DNA from: Parapedobacter pyrenivorans
GTDB lineage: Bacteria; Bacteroidota; Bacteroidia; Sphingobacteriales; Sphingobacteriaceae
DNA: 64,000 bases
Direction of reading: 5' to 3'
Assembly: GCF_014636865.1 (NCBI RefSeq)
Contig: NZ_BMER01000002.1
Location: 184,292 to 248,291 of the forward strand
Shown here piece after piece: positions 16,735 to 25,729 of the stretch. The translations under genes and the position numbers were made by a program. Below the pieces are notes generated by a model that saw nothing but the letters and a program-made list of their open reading frames with translations, made no database searches and had not been told where the DNA came from. The stretch's first letter is position 1, and every line of letters begins with the position of its first letter.

Positions 16735-18465
16735 TTAGTTACTATTAACTTGATGTTTTTGCTGTAAAATGGTTATTGTTCGTGTTATTTCTTGCGCCTC
16801 GATGCCTGGCATCCCCTTTACGCTTGCAAAAATTGTGGCCAGTTCTTCCAACAGCGGGCGGCTTACGGCGCCAGTAAAGGCCATCACCGTGCGGCGAAGG
16901 ATGAGGTCATCCAAGTGTACCACGTATTCGAATCGAATCAGGAACTCGATTTCACGGCACGTATAGTCGGGCAGAGCGCGCAGCGGCCTGTCTTCGTCCG
17001 CACCGCAAAAATCACAGACTGCTTCGGCCGTGGTACCGTAGCGTGCTAGAAGCTCTTCCAGGCGTTGATCGGCAAGCGCAGGATGTAACCGCTTCATCTT
17101 CGCCAACCATGCATCCTTAGCCAAATCGGTCGTTGGAAAACCCTTACCACCGCCGATCGGCGTTTGCTCGCTGTCGGCAATCACGGGTACGTTTAAGTAA
17201 GCCGCGATCTGTGAAGCGGCAATAGCTGAAAAAGCACGGAAGGTCGTCCATTTGCCCCCAACCAGTGAATAAACCGGAAACCGACGTTTACCGGCGGGTG
17301 GTAACGTCTGGATGGTATGATCGCGGGATATCTGCGCCGTTACTGTGGCGCCCGAATGCGGCAGTGGACGCACGCCGGTAAACCGGAATACGATTTCCGA
17401 AGGCTTAATATCGATGGAAGGGAATACCTGTTTAACAGACTCCAGCATATATTCCACCTCCCACTGTTCGCAGACCACCTTATCAGGGTGGTCTATACGC
17501 ACATCGGTAGATCCCACCAACACGTTGCCATGTATCGGGAAAAGAATGCAAATCCGTCCCTCCGCATTTTCATAAAAGAGCATCTGGCCCTGTGTGGCCT
17601 CATAAAGCTCCCGGTTGTTGATAACCAGGTGCGAGCCCTTCGTACCGCCGACGAACGACGTTTTGCCTTCCATTGCCAAGTTGGTTTGGTCAATCCACGC
17701 ACCCGTTGCATTGACCACCACTTCCGGTTTCACCTCAAAGGCTTCGCCCGTAAGATGGTCTTGCAGCACAACCCCACCGTTTGGTGTCAGCTGCGCAAGA
17801 CTGCAGTAATTCAGAAAGGCGCACTGCGGGTTTATCTCCAACGCGTCATTGACCAACTCTACGCAGAGGCGTTCCGGATACGATATCCAGGCATCGTAAT
17901 ACGTTGCGGTGGCCACGACAGCCGGGTTAAGCGCTGGCCGATGCCGCAGCGACTCGGCTTTGGACCACAGCCGATGTTTCGGCATCATCCGGTGGCGACG
18001 CGTATACCAATCGTACGCCGTTAATCCGATTTTGACCAACAGCGCCCCCCGGTTTACCGACTTCCCTTTTAAGCCCAAAAAAACCTTCATGGCATTAAAA
18101 ATGCCCGATGTCCGATGAAAAATGGGTATTGTCGTGGCCAACGGCTTCACATAGTGCGGCGCGTTCCGTAGCAGCAGATTTCGCTCTTTCAGACTTTCCC
18201 GTACCAAGCGTGTCTCTCGGTTTTCGAGGTAGCGCAGCCCCCCATGGATCATTCGCGAAGGTGCCGAACTGGCGCCCGCAGCGATATCCGACTTATCTAC
18301 CAAAAGCGCATCGATGCCCTGGAGCGCAAGCTCGCGCAGCAACCCCGCTCCATTGATTCCCGCGCCAAGGATCAATACCGGTATTTCGGGCTGGCTTTGA
18401 AAACGGGCAATGGTTTCCGATCGTGACCTTGTCATATCCATCCACCTATTTTTTCTGGACGCCAT
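16735..18465 (-). CDS. FAD-dependent glycerol-3-phosphate dehydrogenase family protein
   Basis: The 576-residue product begins its FAD domain with VLILGAGINGAGLLRELALQG (about 31-51), followed by the GlpD motif PSRMIHGGLRYLE. A C-terminal helical domain of the family follows from about 430. GlpD feeds electrons from sn-glycerol-3-phosphate into the quinone pool and yields DHAP; EryB-type relatives oxidise erythritol phosphate. Position between an FGGY kinase and an aldolase suggests an alditol-phosphate substrate. The start at 18465 overlaps the beta-helix gene by 20 bp; ATGs at 18441 and 18435 avoid the overlap and are plausible alternatives. Confidence 0.82.
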   Translation of the reverse strand: MASRKNRWMDMTRSRSETIARFQSQPEIPVLILGAGINGAGLLRELALQGIDALLVDKSDIAAGASSAPSRMIHGGLRYLENRETRLVRESLKERNLLLRNAPHYVKPLATTIPIFHRTSGIFNAMKVFLGLKGKSVNRGALLVKIGLTAYDWYTRRHRMMPKHRLWSKAESLRHRPALNPAVVATATYYDAWISYPERLCVELVNDALEINPQCAFLNYCSLAQLTPNGGVVLQDHLTGEAFEVKPEVVVNATGAWIDQTNLAMEGKTSFVGGTKGSHLVINNRELYEATQGQMLFYENAEGRICILFPIHGNVLVGSTDVRIDHPDKVVCEQWEVEYMLESVKQVFPSIDIKPSEIVFRFTGVRPLPHSGATVTAQISRDHTIQTLPPAGKRRFPVYSLVGGKWTTFRAFSAIAASQIAAYLNVPVIADSEQTPIGGGKGFPTTDLAKDAWLAKMKRLHPALADQRLEELLARYGTTAEAVCDFCGADEDRPLRALPDYTCREIEFLIRFEYVVHLDDLILRRTVMAFTGAVSRPLLEELATIFASVKGMPGIEAQEITRTITILQQKHQVNSN

Positions 18466-20260
18466 AAAGCCGCGGGAACGGCGGCCTCACCAACCTTACC
18501 TCGGCATATTTACCGTATTTATAAGCCGGATTGGTATGAATGGGCTGCACCCGGTATTCTCCGCCATTGTTATAAATGGTCATGGTCGGGATGGCATTTT
18601 TATGCAGTTTAATGGCGTGGGCTTCGTTCGGGTTATCCAAGGCATCGAAATAGTTGCCGGTGACGGTCATATTCGCCCCGCCTTCATCCACATAGATACC
18701 TGACGTGATGGTGAATCCACCGCCGATCTGGTGCACAAAATTATCGTGGATGACGGTACCCGGCTGGTTGCCTACCAAATAAATCCCCGCACCATCTGAG
18801 AGGTAACGCATCCCTTTGGAGATATCGTTCCAAGCAATGGTATTGTGGTGGCAATGGGTCGCGACCAATGTGGTATCCGTTCCCCAATACCATCCCACGT
18901 TGATTCCCGCATAGGGAAAATTGGTAATCCGATTATGATCTATCCGATTATTGTGTGCATAACCGATCCATATGCCGACGGCCCCGCGATCCGTCGTACC
19001 GAAATTATCCAGCACATTGTTCCGGATGAGGTTGTGGTGCGATACGAGGGCTGCATCTTCAAAGTCCAGGTGCAACGGATGCCCCTTGCCCAGGTATGCA
19101 CGGCGGTATCCGATTTGGATCACATTACTGCCAACGTCTTCAAATCGATTATCCTCAATAGCATTAAAAGCACACCCGTCGCCAAGCGAAATGGCGCCCT
19201 CACCCAGGTTGCGGAAGGTGCAATCGGTGATCCGGCTATTCGCAACCCATGCCAGCGAAAGCGCAGCCGGGGGAGCATACACGGAATCCGTCCGCCCTGT
19301 ACCCCAGAAACCAGCCTGCAATCCTTTCCGTTCGACGGCCGTCATGTCCCATTCGGTGCCCTCAAACGTAATCCCGTCGATTGAAAAATCACTGATCCGC
19401 TGGTTGGCCGACCCCGACAGGCGAAACAGCTGGGTTAACGCTGGATATTCGAAGACCTGATCGTCCGGCTTTTCTTTGGAAAAATAATACAGCAACCGCC
19501 TTTCGCGGTCCAGGTACCATTCGCCTTCGGTATCTAAAAACGCCATTGCATTTTCGAAATGTACACGATCCCGTTTACCGATCTTGGTGTAGCTCGCTTC
19601 GGTACCGGGATAGGTGACCGTCACGACGCGTTGTTTTTTACCATCGAAACGTTCGATGTACTGGCGGTTCCAATGCCACATGCCTGTGGCATGCAGTTCA
19701 GCCCCTTTGATCTTTTCGAAGGCGGCGGGTAGCTTGCCTTGGAAGTACAGTTCATGCTTCCCGAAATTAATCGAATCCGGCTCCAACCATTCACCTGCAT
19801 TGGGATACCGCGATCGGGTTGCCCGTTTGCCATTTACGAATAGTTGATTGAAAACACCTTCCACAGCGCATTTCCAGAGGTTATCCCCCGCGGCCTGCCA
19901 CTTCCCTTCCATCAACCGATTGCCGGAAATAATAACTTGCTGCCCATAGGCTGCTTTGAGTGCCACGTGCTTCCATTTTGCGATGGGCGATGTGCCGTCC
20001 AGCATGATCGGTGCTGTTAGCCGATACGTTCCGCCAGCCAGTTGCAGGGTGGCGGAATCTGCGACCGGATGCTTCTCCAGAACTCGGATGGCGGCTTCGA
20101 GCGTTGCAACGGGATGTTGCGCAGAGCCACCTGCTGCATCACTCCCCTCCGGGGCAACGCAGATCACCGTTTGGCCCTTTACCGCGTAACTCATTAACAC
20201 ACCCGCTGCCAGCAATGCGATGCGCGCGTGTACCAAAATTTGCTTGAATTGATTCATCAT
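18446..20260 (-). CDS. Secreted right-handed parallel beta-helix protein, possible glycoside hydrolase
   Basis: A 604-residue exported protein: signal peptide to about residue 30 (VLMSYAVKGQ), then the common start of such enzymes (ICVAPEGSDAAGGSAQHPVATLEAAIRVL). A beta-rich insert (about 110-260) follows, then a long parallel beta-helix with repeated N..I..N.F / G..I.LGD turns (about 280-560). The layout and length resemble surface or periplasmic beta-helix hydrolases of Bacteroidota glycan loci such as GH141, but I cannot assign a CAZy family by eye. It would release the sugar that the rest of the operon imports and degrades. It sits between the symporter and the GlpD-like gene. Confidence 0.7.
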   Translation of the reverse strand: MMNQFKQILVHARIALLAAGVLMSYAVKGQTVICVAPEGSDAAGGSAQHPVATLEAAIRVLEKHPVADSATLQLAGGTYRLTAPIMLDGTSPIAKWKHVALKAAYGQQVIISGNRLMEGKWQAAGDNLWKCAVEGVFNQLFVNGKRATRSRYPNAGEWLEPDSINFGKHELYFQGKLPAAFEKIKGAELHATGMWHWNRQYIERFDGKKQRVVTVTYPGTEASYTKIGKRDRVHFENAMAFLDTEGEWYLDRERRLLYYFSKEKPDDQVFEYPALTQLFRLSGSANQRISDFSIDGITFEGTEWDMTAVERKGLQAGFWGTGRTDSVYAPPAALSLAWVANSRITDCTFRNLGEGAISLGDGCAFNAIEDNRFEDVGSNVIQIGYRRAYLGKGHPLHLDFEDAALVSHHNLIRNNVLDNFGTTDRGAVGIWIGYAHNNRIDHNRITNFPYAGINVGWYWGTDTTLVATHCHHNTIAWNDISKGMRYLSDGAGIYLVGNQPGTVIHDNFVHQIGGGFTITSGIYVDEGGANMTVTGNYFDALDNPNEAHAIKLHKNAIPTMTIYNNGGEYRVQPIHTNPAYKYGKYAEVRLVRPPFPRLYGVQKK

Positions 20261-20274
20261 CTCAATCGGTTTAA

Positions 20275-21828
20275 TTAGTTAAAATAGCTATACAGCGCGA
20301 TCATGATCACCGCTAAGATTCCCCAACCCCACTTCAGCGATCGTGAAAACGGATTTTCGCTCCATTGCGTCTTTTCAAATATGGGCCGCGGCTTCCCGTC
20401 CGTATCGGGATACCGGTAGGAGAGCACAATCAACAACACACTGAGTGCGGCGAACAGGTAAAAGGAAATCAGGAAAAAATTCGGATAGAATTCCCGGCTT
20501 GGGTATTGCGACAAGTAAAGGATGCTGATCAGGATGCAGGGAATATTCCCGGCAATGAGCGTATACAATGCCGCCTTTGAAGAAATCTTTTTCCAGAAGA
20601 TGCCCCAGATAAATACCGCCACCAACGAGGGGCACAAAAAGGAGAATATGGCATTGACCTTCTCAAACAGGTTAAAGCCTTCCACCCGGTCCAGTCCGAT
20701 GGCTATCAACATGGCCAGCACAGCCAGTGTAGCCATCACCATGCGGCCCTGCGCCAGTGTAGGAGGTGCATCGGACCTGGTGAAATTAGGCAAGATGTCC
20801 AATGCGAAAATGGTGCTCCCTGAATTATACATGGCCGTAAGTGATCCAACCAACGCGGCAATCAACACCCCGATCGCCAGCCCCACAAGGCCATGCGGCA
20901 GGTATTGATAAATTAAGCGCAATAAGGCATCATCCGGGTTTTCGAGATCCTGCAACAGCACTTTCGCCAGAATACCCGGCAAAATAAACAGCACCGGAAT
21001 CAGTAATTTCAAATAGCCGAGGAACAATATCCCCTTATTACCCTCTTCGAGGTTTTTGCTGCCCAGTGTGGTCTGTACAATGTTCTGATTGGCACACCAG
21101 TACCAAATGGACATGATGGGGTAACCGAAAACAATGGCTTGCCACGGGTAATTCGGGTCGTCCGATGGACGCAGCAATTTCCAATAATCCGCATCCAGTT
21201 TTTGGGTGAAGAGACTCCAGTCCGATACATCGGCCAGGGCAACGTAGCCAATGAACACACACACGAAAACCATGACCACCGATTGGAACGAATCCGTGAT
21301 TGCCACGGCTTTGAGTCCACCGGTAACGGTAAAACTCATCGCAAATGCCGTCATCAGTATTACACATTGCCAAATGGGAAAACCAATCAGTTGGCTGACG
21401 AGCATGGACCCGGCATAGAGGACCGACCCTGCTCCAATGGAAATCTGCAGGAACACGATCCAGGAGAGGGCTTTCCTGCAGGATTCATCATACCGCCTCA
21501 GCATGAATTGCGGCATCGTCTGAATGTTGTGCCGTAAGTAATACGGCAAAAACACCAAGCTAAGCAACAGGATGTAAATCCAGGCCAACCATTGGAAATT
21601 ACAGGCCACCATTCCGTACGTGTAAGCCAGCCCACAGGTACTGATGATGTTAAGCGGACTCACGTTGGTACCGAAGATGGAAAGCCCCACGGTTTTCCAT
21701 GTCAATGACTTGCCCGCCAAAAACAGGTCGCTGCTCTTTTTCTGCTTGTGTGTAAAACTGACGTAGAGCCCTACCGCCAGCAGTGCGACCAGGTAAAACA
21801 CAACGATGGTGATATCGAGGTTATTCAT
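20275..21828 (-). CDS. Sodium:solute symporter family (SSS) transporter
   Basis: A 517-residue inner-membrane protein with 13-14 hydrophobic helices. It has the SSS/SGLT features: LAGKSLTWKTVGLSIFGTNVSP in the first loop, FTVTGGLKAVAITDSFQSVVM in helix 4-5 and a long C-terminal run of helices ending in IMIALYSYFN. Members import sugars, sialic acids, polyols or carboxylates with sodium. It overlaps the end of the FAD oxidoreductase gene by 8 bp. It is probably the cytoplasmic-membrane uptake step for the operon's substrate, downstream of the SusC/D outer-membrane import. Confidence 0.88.
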   Translation of the reverse strand: MNNLDITIVVFYLVALLAVGLYVSFTHKQKKSSDLFLAGKSLTWKTVGLSIFGTNVSPLNIISTCGLAYTYGMVACNFQWLAWIYILLLSLVFLPYYLRHNIQTMPQFMLRRYDESCRKALSWIVFLQISIGAGSVLYAGSMLVSQLIGFPIWQCVILMTAFAMSFTVTGGLKAVAITDSFQSVVMVFVCVFIGYVALADVSDWSLFTQKLDADYWKLLRPSDDPNYPWQAIVFGYPIMSIWYWCANQNIVQTTLGSKNLEEGNKGILFLGYLKLLIPVLFILPGILAKVLLQDLENPDDALLRLIYQYLPHGLVGLAIGVLIAALVGSLTAMYNSGSTIFALDILPNFTRSDAPPTLAQGRMVMATLAVLAMLIAIGLDRVEGFNLFEKVNAIFSFLCPSLVAVFIWGIFWKKISSKAALYTLIAGNIPCILISILYLSQYPSREFYPNFFLISFYLFAALSVLLIVLSYRYPDTDGKPRPIFEKTQWSENPFSRSLKWGWGILAVIMIALYSYFN

Positions 21829-23308
21829 GGGTCAGGTAATTTTTTAAGTGGTCATCCATCGGGTACGTGAGCTGAACATGCTGCTGTTTCAGGCTCTCCC
21901 GCAGTTTGGCCGGGTCAAGTTCGGAGAAATCGCTATCCTGCTCGCTCGCCAACCCAGCAGCCGTTCCGGCGGCCTGGCCCAGTTGCATCATGGTCCGGGT
22001 AAGCCGGCAACTCGAAGCCGCCAGTGAGCTGAATCCCGCCGCCCGCGATGCAATCAACAGGTTCCGGAAGCCATTAGGAATCAGTGACCGGAAAGGAACC
22101 CCATACGGTTGGTCCAACTCCACACAGCCCGCGCGCCCGGTCGTCGAGCCATGGGTGTCCATCGGATGATCGGCAATCGCTATGCTATCCGGGTGGTCCT
22201 GACCGGTAAGCCCCTTTAGCAGGTCGTGCTGGGTAAGCTGGTATGTGGCGATGATGCGGCGCCCCTCACGCACGCCCAACCGGGGGGCTATCCATTTAAT
22301 TACAGAGTTCCGGTATGGCGGATAGGTTTCCGTGAGGTAACGGAAGTGCGCGAGCACCCGCCTCCGGCATTCGGCATACGCCGTTTCGTAACGTTCAAAA
22401 CCGGCAAATTCCACGCCCTCCATCGTGGGGAGCATATTCACATTCAAGTCACCGTTGGGGTATTGCACAATACTGGCCAACGGAAAATCAGCAGCCCACC
22501 AACATTGGTCCGGTACCGCATCCAATTCAGCAGCCGACACCGGCAGCTCTCCGTTTCCGGCGTCCCCTATCCGGTAGATCAGCGACACGCCGTTTAACCG
22601 CTGCGTGGGCTGCAGCGGGGCATCCGGTTCGCCATACACGTCGCGGCTTTCCTGCCCCACGCATAATTGCGCTCCCGCGGCTGCACAGAGGTATGCATTA
22701 TCCGTCGCATCGATAAAATATCGGGCGTGAACCAACGTTCCATCGTCCAGCTCAACCGCGCGCAGCCGACCGTTACCATCATCGATGACCCGCTTAAACG
22801 TGGTACCCAGCCTAACCGATATGCACCCCGGTTCTGCCAGCAACTCACCCAATACTTCCTGATACGCATCGGGGTCAAACGGCACGCCATGCCAGTTTGC
22901 GCGTACAAACGCCTCGTTGTCAATACCCGTTTCCGAGCCGTGCCGAAGCAAGGTGTCTATGTACCGCAAGCTGGGGTCTATGGTCAGCTCCGCTCCCGGA
23001 TGCAACGGCTGCTCCCCCCGCTTCAGCTGCCATTTCCGATGGATATTGAATCGATAGATTCCCACACCATCCGCTTTTGTTTTTAATCGCTTATAGATCT
23101 CAAAGGGTATCCCCGTACCGCCAACGCCCATTTCCCACACGTTTACGCCACCCAGCGAAGCGTTGCCACCCAATCCGTGTTGTTTCTCTACCAACAACAC
23201 CGTTATGCCCAACCGGCCCGCAGCGATTGCCGCGGCAACCCCGCCGCTTCCCGCGCCGATGATCACCAGGTCTACGTTAAGATGCTCCTTTTGAGATGTC
23301 TTCATCAT
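21821..23308 (-). CDS. FAD-dependent oxidoreductase (FAD_oxidored family)
   Basis: The 495-residue protein has the dinucleotide fold VIIGAGSGGVAAAIAAGRLG (about 15-34). It also has the family block GLGGNASLGGVNVWEMGVGGTG, DGTLVHARYFIDATDNAYLCAAAGA and a C-terminal NLLIASRAAGFSSLAASSCRLTRT motif. Proteins of this group are frequent in glycan-degradation loci of Bacteroidota and Planctomycetes, where they are annotated as FAD-dependent oxidoreductases without a proven substrate. It starts with MMKTSQKEH and no signal peptide, so it is probably cytoplasmic. Direct neighbours are two SDR dehydrogenases and the symporter. Confidence 0.83.
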   Translation of the reverse strand: MMKTSQKEHLNVDLVIIGAGSGGVAAAIAAGRLGITVLLVEKQHGLGGNASLGGVNVWEMGVGGTGIPFEIYKRLKTKADGVGIYRFNIHRKWQLKRGEQPLHPGAELTIDPSLRYIDTLLRHGSETGIDNEAFVRANWHGVPFDPDAYQEVLGELLAEPGCISVRLGTTFKRVIDDGNGRLRAVELDDGTLVHARYFIDATDNAYLCAAAGAQLCVGQESRDVYGEPDAPLQPTQRLNGVSLIYRIGDAGNGELPVSAAELDAVPDQCWWAADFPLASIVQYPNGDLNVNMLPTMEGVEFAGFERYETAYAECRRRVLAHFRYLTETYPPYRNSVIKWIAPRLGVREGRRIIATYQLTQHDLLKGLTGQDHPDSIAIADHPMDTHGSTTGRAGCVELDQPYGVPFRSLIPNGFRNLLIASRAAGFSSLAASSCRLTRTMMQLGQAAGTAAGLASEQDSDFSELDPAKLRESLKQQHVQLTYPMDDHLKNYLTHE

Positions 23309-23314
23309 GCCTAT

Positions 23315-24043
23315 TTAATACGGTTCAATTTGTTGGATAAGCGGTAAGACCGTGAGTTCGGGAACGACCAAATTTGCATCCAGCGAACAGATTTGTACCA
23401 CCAACTTCCCGATTTGCTCCGGACTGATCATCCGTGCGGCAACTTCCGGCAGGGGATGTTCCAATTGCGCATTCCGATTGAAATCGGTGGCACCCCATGA
23501 GGGGATCAGTGCGGTGGCGCGCACATTAAAAGGTCGCATTTCCACATATAACGAGCGGGTAAACTGGTCGAGCCCCGCCTTTGCCGCCGCATAGATCCCC
23601 CAGCCGGTCCACGCCTGTTGTGCGCAGATGGAAGATATGTTAATGATGGTACCCGATTGTTGCGCTTTCATCACCGCAGCCGCACGTCTGCTACCCATCA
23701 TGGCCGAAATCAGGTTTACGTTAATTACCTCCGCCATTGCTTCATCGCTAAATTCGGTAATCGGCGCTATTTTCAATGCACCACCGGCATTATTCACCAA
23801 AATATCCAACTGTCCGGCATCCGCCACGATGTGATCGATCACCCGATCCCAGTCGGCCGGATTGGTTGCATCCGCCTGCAAGGGAGTGGCCCCGATTTCA
23901 GCCGCCGTTTCTTCCAGTTTTTGAATATTCCTGGCTGTTATCCACACCCTACACCCACTGGCAGCCAACGCTTTTGCTATACCTACACCAAATCCCGAGG
24001 ATGCCCCTGTAACCAATGCTACCTTATTCGTTAGTTCGCTCAT
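23315..24043 (-). CDS. SDR-family oxidoreductase
   Basis: A 242-residue short-chain dehydrogenase with the NAD(P) motif TGASSGFGVGIAKAL (about 14-28), NNAGG (about 87-91), a catalytic serine in NISSICAQQ and the YAAAK pair. The R.W arrangement after the second strand (VWITARN) would tolerate NADP. It likely oxidises a hydroxyl of the imported sugar or a sugar acid. It is followed after 6 bp by the FAD oxidoreductase gene and preceded by a second SDR gene, with 42 bp between. Confidence 0.85.
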   Translation of the reverse strand: MSELTNKVALVTGASSGFGVGIAKALAASGCRVWITARNIQKLEETAAEIGATPLQADATNPADWDRVIDHIVADAGQLDILVNNAGGALKIAPITEFSDEAMAEVINVNLISAMMGSRRAAAVMKAQQSGTIINISSICAQQAWTGWGIYAAAKAGLDQFTRSLYVEMRPFNVRATALIPSWGATDFNRNAQLEHPLPEVAARMISPEQIGKLVVQICSLDANLVVPELTVLPLIQQIEPY

Positions 24044-24085
24044 TCTAATTGTTATCTAATATGTAATTATCGTTTAAAAAAATCA

Positions 24086-24847
24086 CTAACTGAGTGTCTT
24101 ACCCCCATTTACCGCAATCCGTTGTCCGGTAATAAATCCGCTGCGGTCGCTCGCCAAAAATGCGACGGCATCCCCTACCTCAATCGGCTTACCCATGCGG
24201 TTCAGTGGCAAACCGGCACAATAAGCCTCCAATTCCGATTGGGGTGTCCCTTCGTGCCGTTTCACCGGTATCCAGCCGGGGGCCACCAGATTCACGGTAA
24301 TCCCATGAACCCCCAATTCAGTCGCCCAAGACCGGGTGACGCCCAACATCGCCGCCTTCGCAGCCACATAGTGGCTGAATTCAGCGTTTCCAAGTTCCAC
24401 CACCTCACTTCCGATATTAATAACCCGCCCAAAACCCGCACTTTTCATCTGCGGCAACACCCGTTGCAGCAGCAGGAACGGAGCCTTCAGGAAAAAATCA
24501 AGCTGGGCCTGGTAATCGTCCCACTGCTGGCGTTCGATTGGAATAAACGGCTGCGGACCGGTCGCGTTGTTTACCAAAACCGTTGGGGCACCCATGCGCA
24601 GGCTGACGGCCTCAACTAATGCATTCACCCCGTACGCATCGGTCACATCCGCCTGAAATGCCTCCGCCCTTCCTCCCGCCGCCATGATGTGCTCAACGAC
24701 GGCCTCGGCACCACTTCGGTCGCGATGGTAATTTACCGCCACCGCCAGCCCGGTATCAGCCAGTCGTGCAGCAATGGCAGCGCCCAGCCCTTTCGAAGCA
24801 CCCGTTACCAAGGCAATGCGGTTTACCTGTTCGCTATTTTGATGCAT
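24086..24847 (-). CDS. SDR-family oxidoreductase
   Basis: A 253-residue short-chain dehydrogenase with TGASKGLGAAIAARL (about 15-29), NNATG in place of NNAGG, NIGSEVVELG around the catalytic serine and SHYVAAKAAMLG with the YxxxK pair. The C-terminal AVNGGKTLS is typical of 3-oxoacyl-ACP reductase-like SDRs. The AVNYHRD sequence after the second strand suggests NADPH preference. It overlaps the isomerase gene stop by 1 bp (TAATG). Two different SDRs side by side suggest sequential oxidation and reduction, for example epimerisation of the substrate. Confidence 0.85.
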   Translation of the reverse strand: MHQNSEQVNRIALVTGASKGLGAAIAARLADTGLAVAVNYHRDRSGAEAVVEHIMAAGGRAEAFQADVTDAYGVNALVEAVSLRMGAPTVLVNNATGPQPFIPIERQQWDDYQAQLDFFLKAPFLLLQRVLPQMKSAGFGRVINIGSEVVELGNAEFSHYVAAKAAMLGVTRSWATELGVHGITVNLVAPGWIPVKRHEGTPQSELEAYCAGLPLNRMGKPIEVGDAVAFLASDRSGFITGQRIAVNGGKTLS

Positions 24848-25719
24848 TATTTCAGTTTAATTCGATAGCCAAGTTGTTCCAAATGCGTCAAACTCCGCCT
24901 GATCCCATCTTCCAGATCGCTAAGCGGTTCGTATTCGATCAGGTAAATCCCGTCAAATGCAATCTTGGGCAGCAGCGAGCCGTAGTCAAGCGTGCCGTCG
25001 CCTATCGCTCCGGCCACCCATCCACCGTCGCACGCTACCCAGTCTTTCAGGTGGCAGTAGTTGATACGCTCGTTGATGATGGACACCCAGCAATCCGGTT
25101 CTCCGGGCCAAACAGCTTTTATGTTTCCGGGATCGTAGTTAAAACCGATATTAGCTGGAAGATCCCGCACCAGTCGCTCTAGGTAATGCGGATCCGTACT
25201 GACGGTATTTTCATGGAGGGCCACCCCGCCCTTCCAGGTGATCTTTCCATGCGTTTCGATACTGATCGCAATCCCCTGTTCCATGCACCGTTCATTCACG
25301 ACCTTAAATGCATCGACAACCTGTTCATACAGCCGGGCAGTCACTTCCTTTGCCGGTGTAAACCCGGCAAACAGGCGGAGATGCGATACGCCGAACAGGC
25401 GGGCGATGTCGATCACGGCCAGCACATGCGCCACCATCCGCCGGTGCGCCTGCGGGTCGGCAAGTGAAAAATCGTTCTCGGCGGTTGCAAAGGAAAGCTT
25501 GATGCCTGCCGCCGTTGCCGCGGCTATGGCTTCGGCCGCCTGTTGCTGATCGGTGTTCATGGGGAAGGTTGCCGCAAACTCATCGCCGATACCGATCTCC
25601 AACGTACGGAATCCATTGGCTGCGCAACTATCCAGGTGGGTCACAAACGCACGTTCGCGAAACCCCCACCAGCCGCAACCCACCGCTATTGTTTTTTGAC
25701 CTGTTGTCAATCCCATCAT
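24847..25719 (-). CDS. Sugar phosphate isomerase/epimerase-like TIM-barrel protein
   Basis: The 290-residue product has the AP-endonuclease-2 type barrel found in xylose isomerase-like and IolE/IolI/Hyi enzymes. Metal-binding residues are visible as ISIETHGK (about 151-158), NIGFNYDPGNI, INYCHLKDW and YLIEYEP near the end. Such enzymes isomerise, epimerise or dehydrate sugars and keto-sugars with a divalent metal. It follows SusD by 10 bp and lies at the head of the enzyme part of the operon. The chemistry fits with the two SDRs downstream, but the substrate is unknown. Confidence 0.82.
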   Translation of the reverse strand: MMGLTTGQKTIAVGCGWWGFRERAFVTHLDSCAANGFRTLEIGIGDEFAATFPMNTDQQQAAEAIAAATAAGIKLSFATAENDFSLADPQAHRRMVAHVLAVIDIARLFGVSHLRLFAGFTPAKEVTARLYEQVVDAFKVVNERCMEQGIAISIETHGKITWKGGVALHENTVSTDPHYLERLVRDLPANIGFNYDPGNIKAVWPGEPDCWVSIINERINYCHLKDWVACDGGWVAGAIGDGTLDYGSLLPKIAFDGIYLIEYEPLSDLEDGIRRSLTHLEQLGYRIKLK

Positions 25720-25729
25720 CGATTACCGT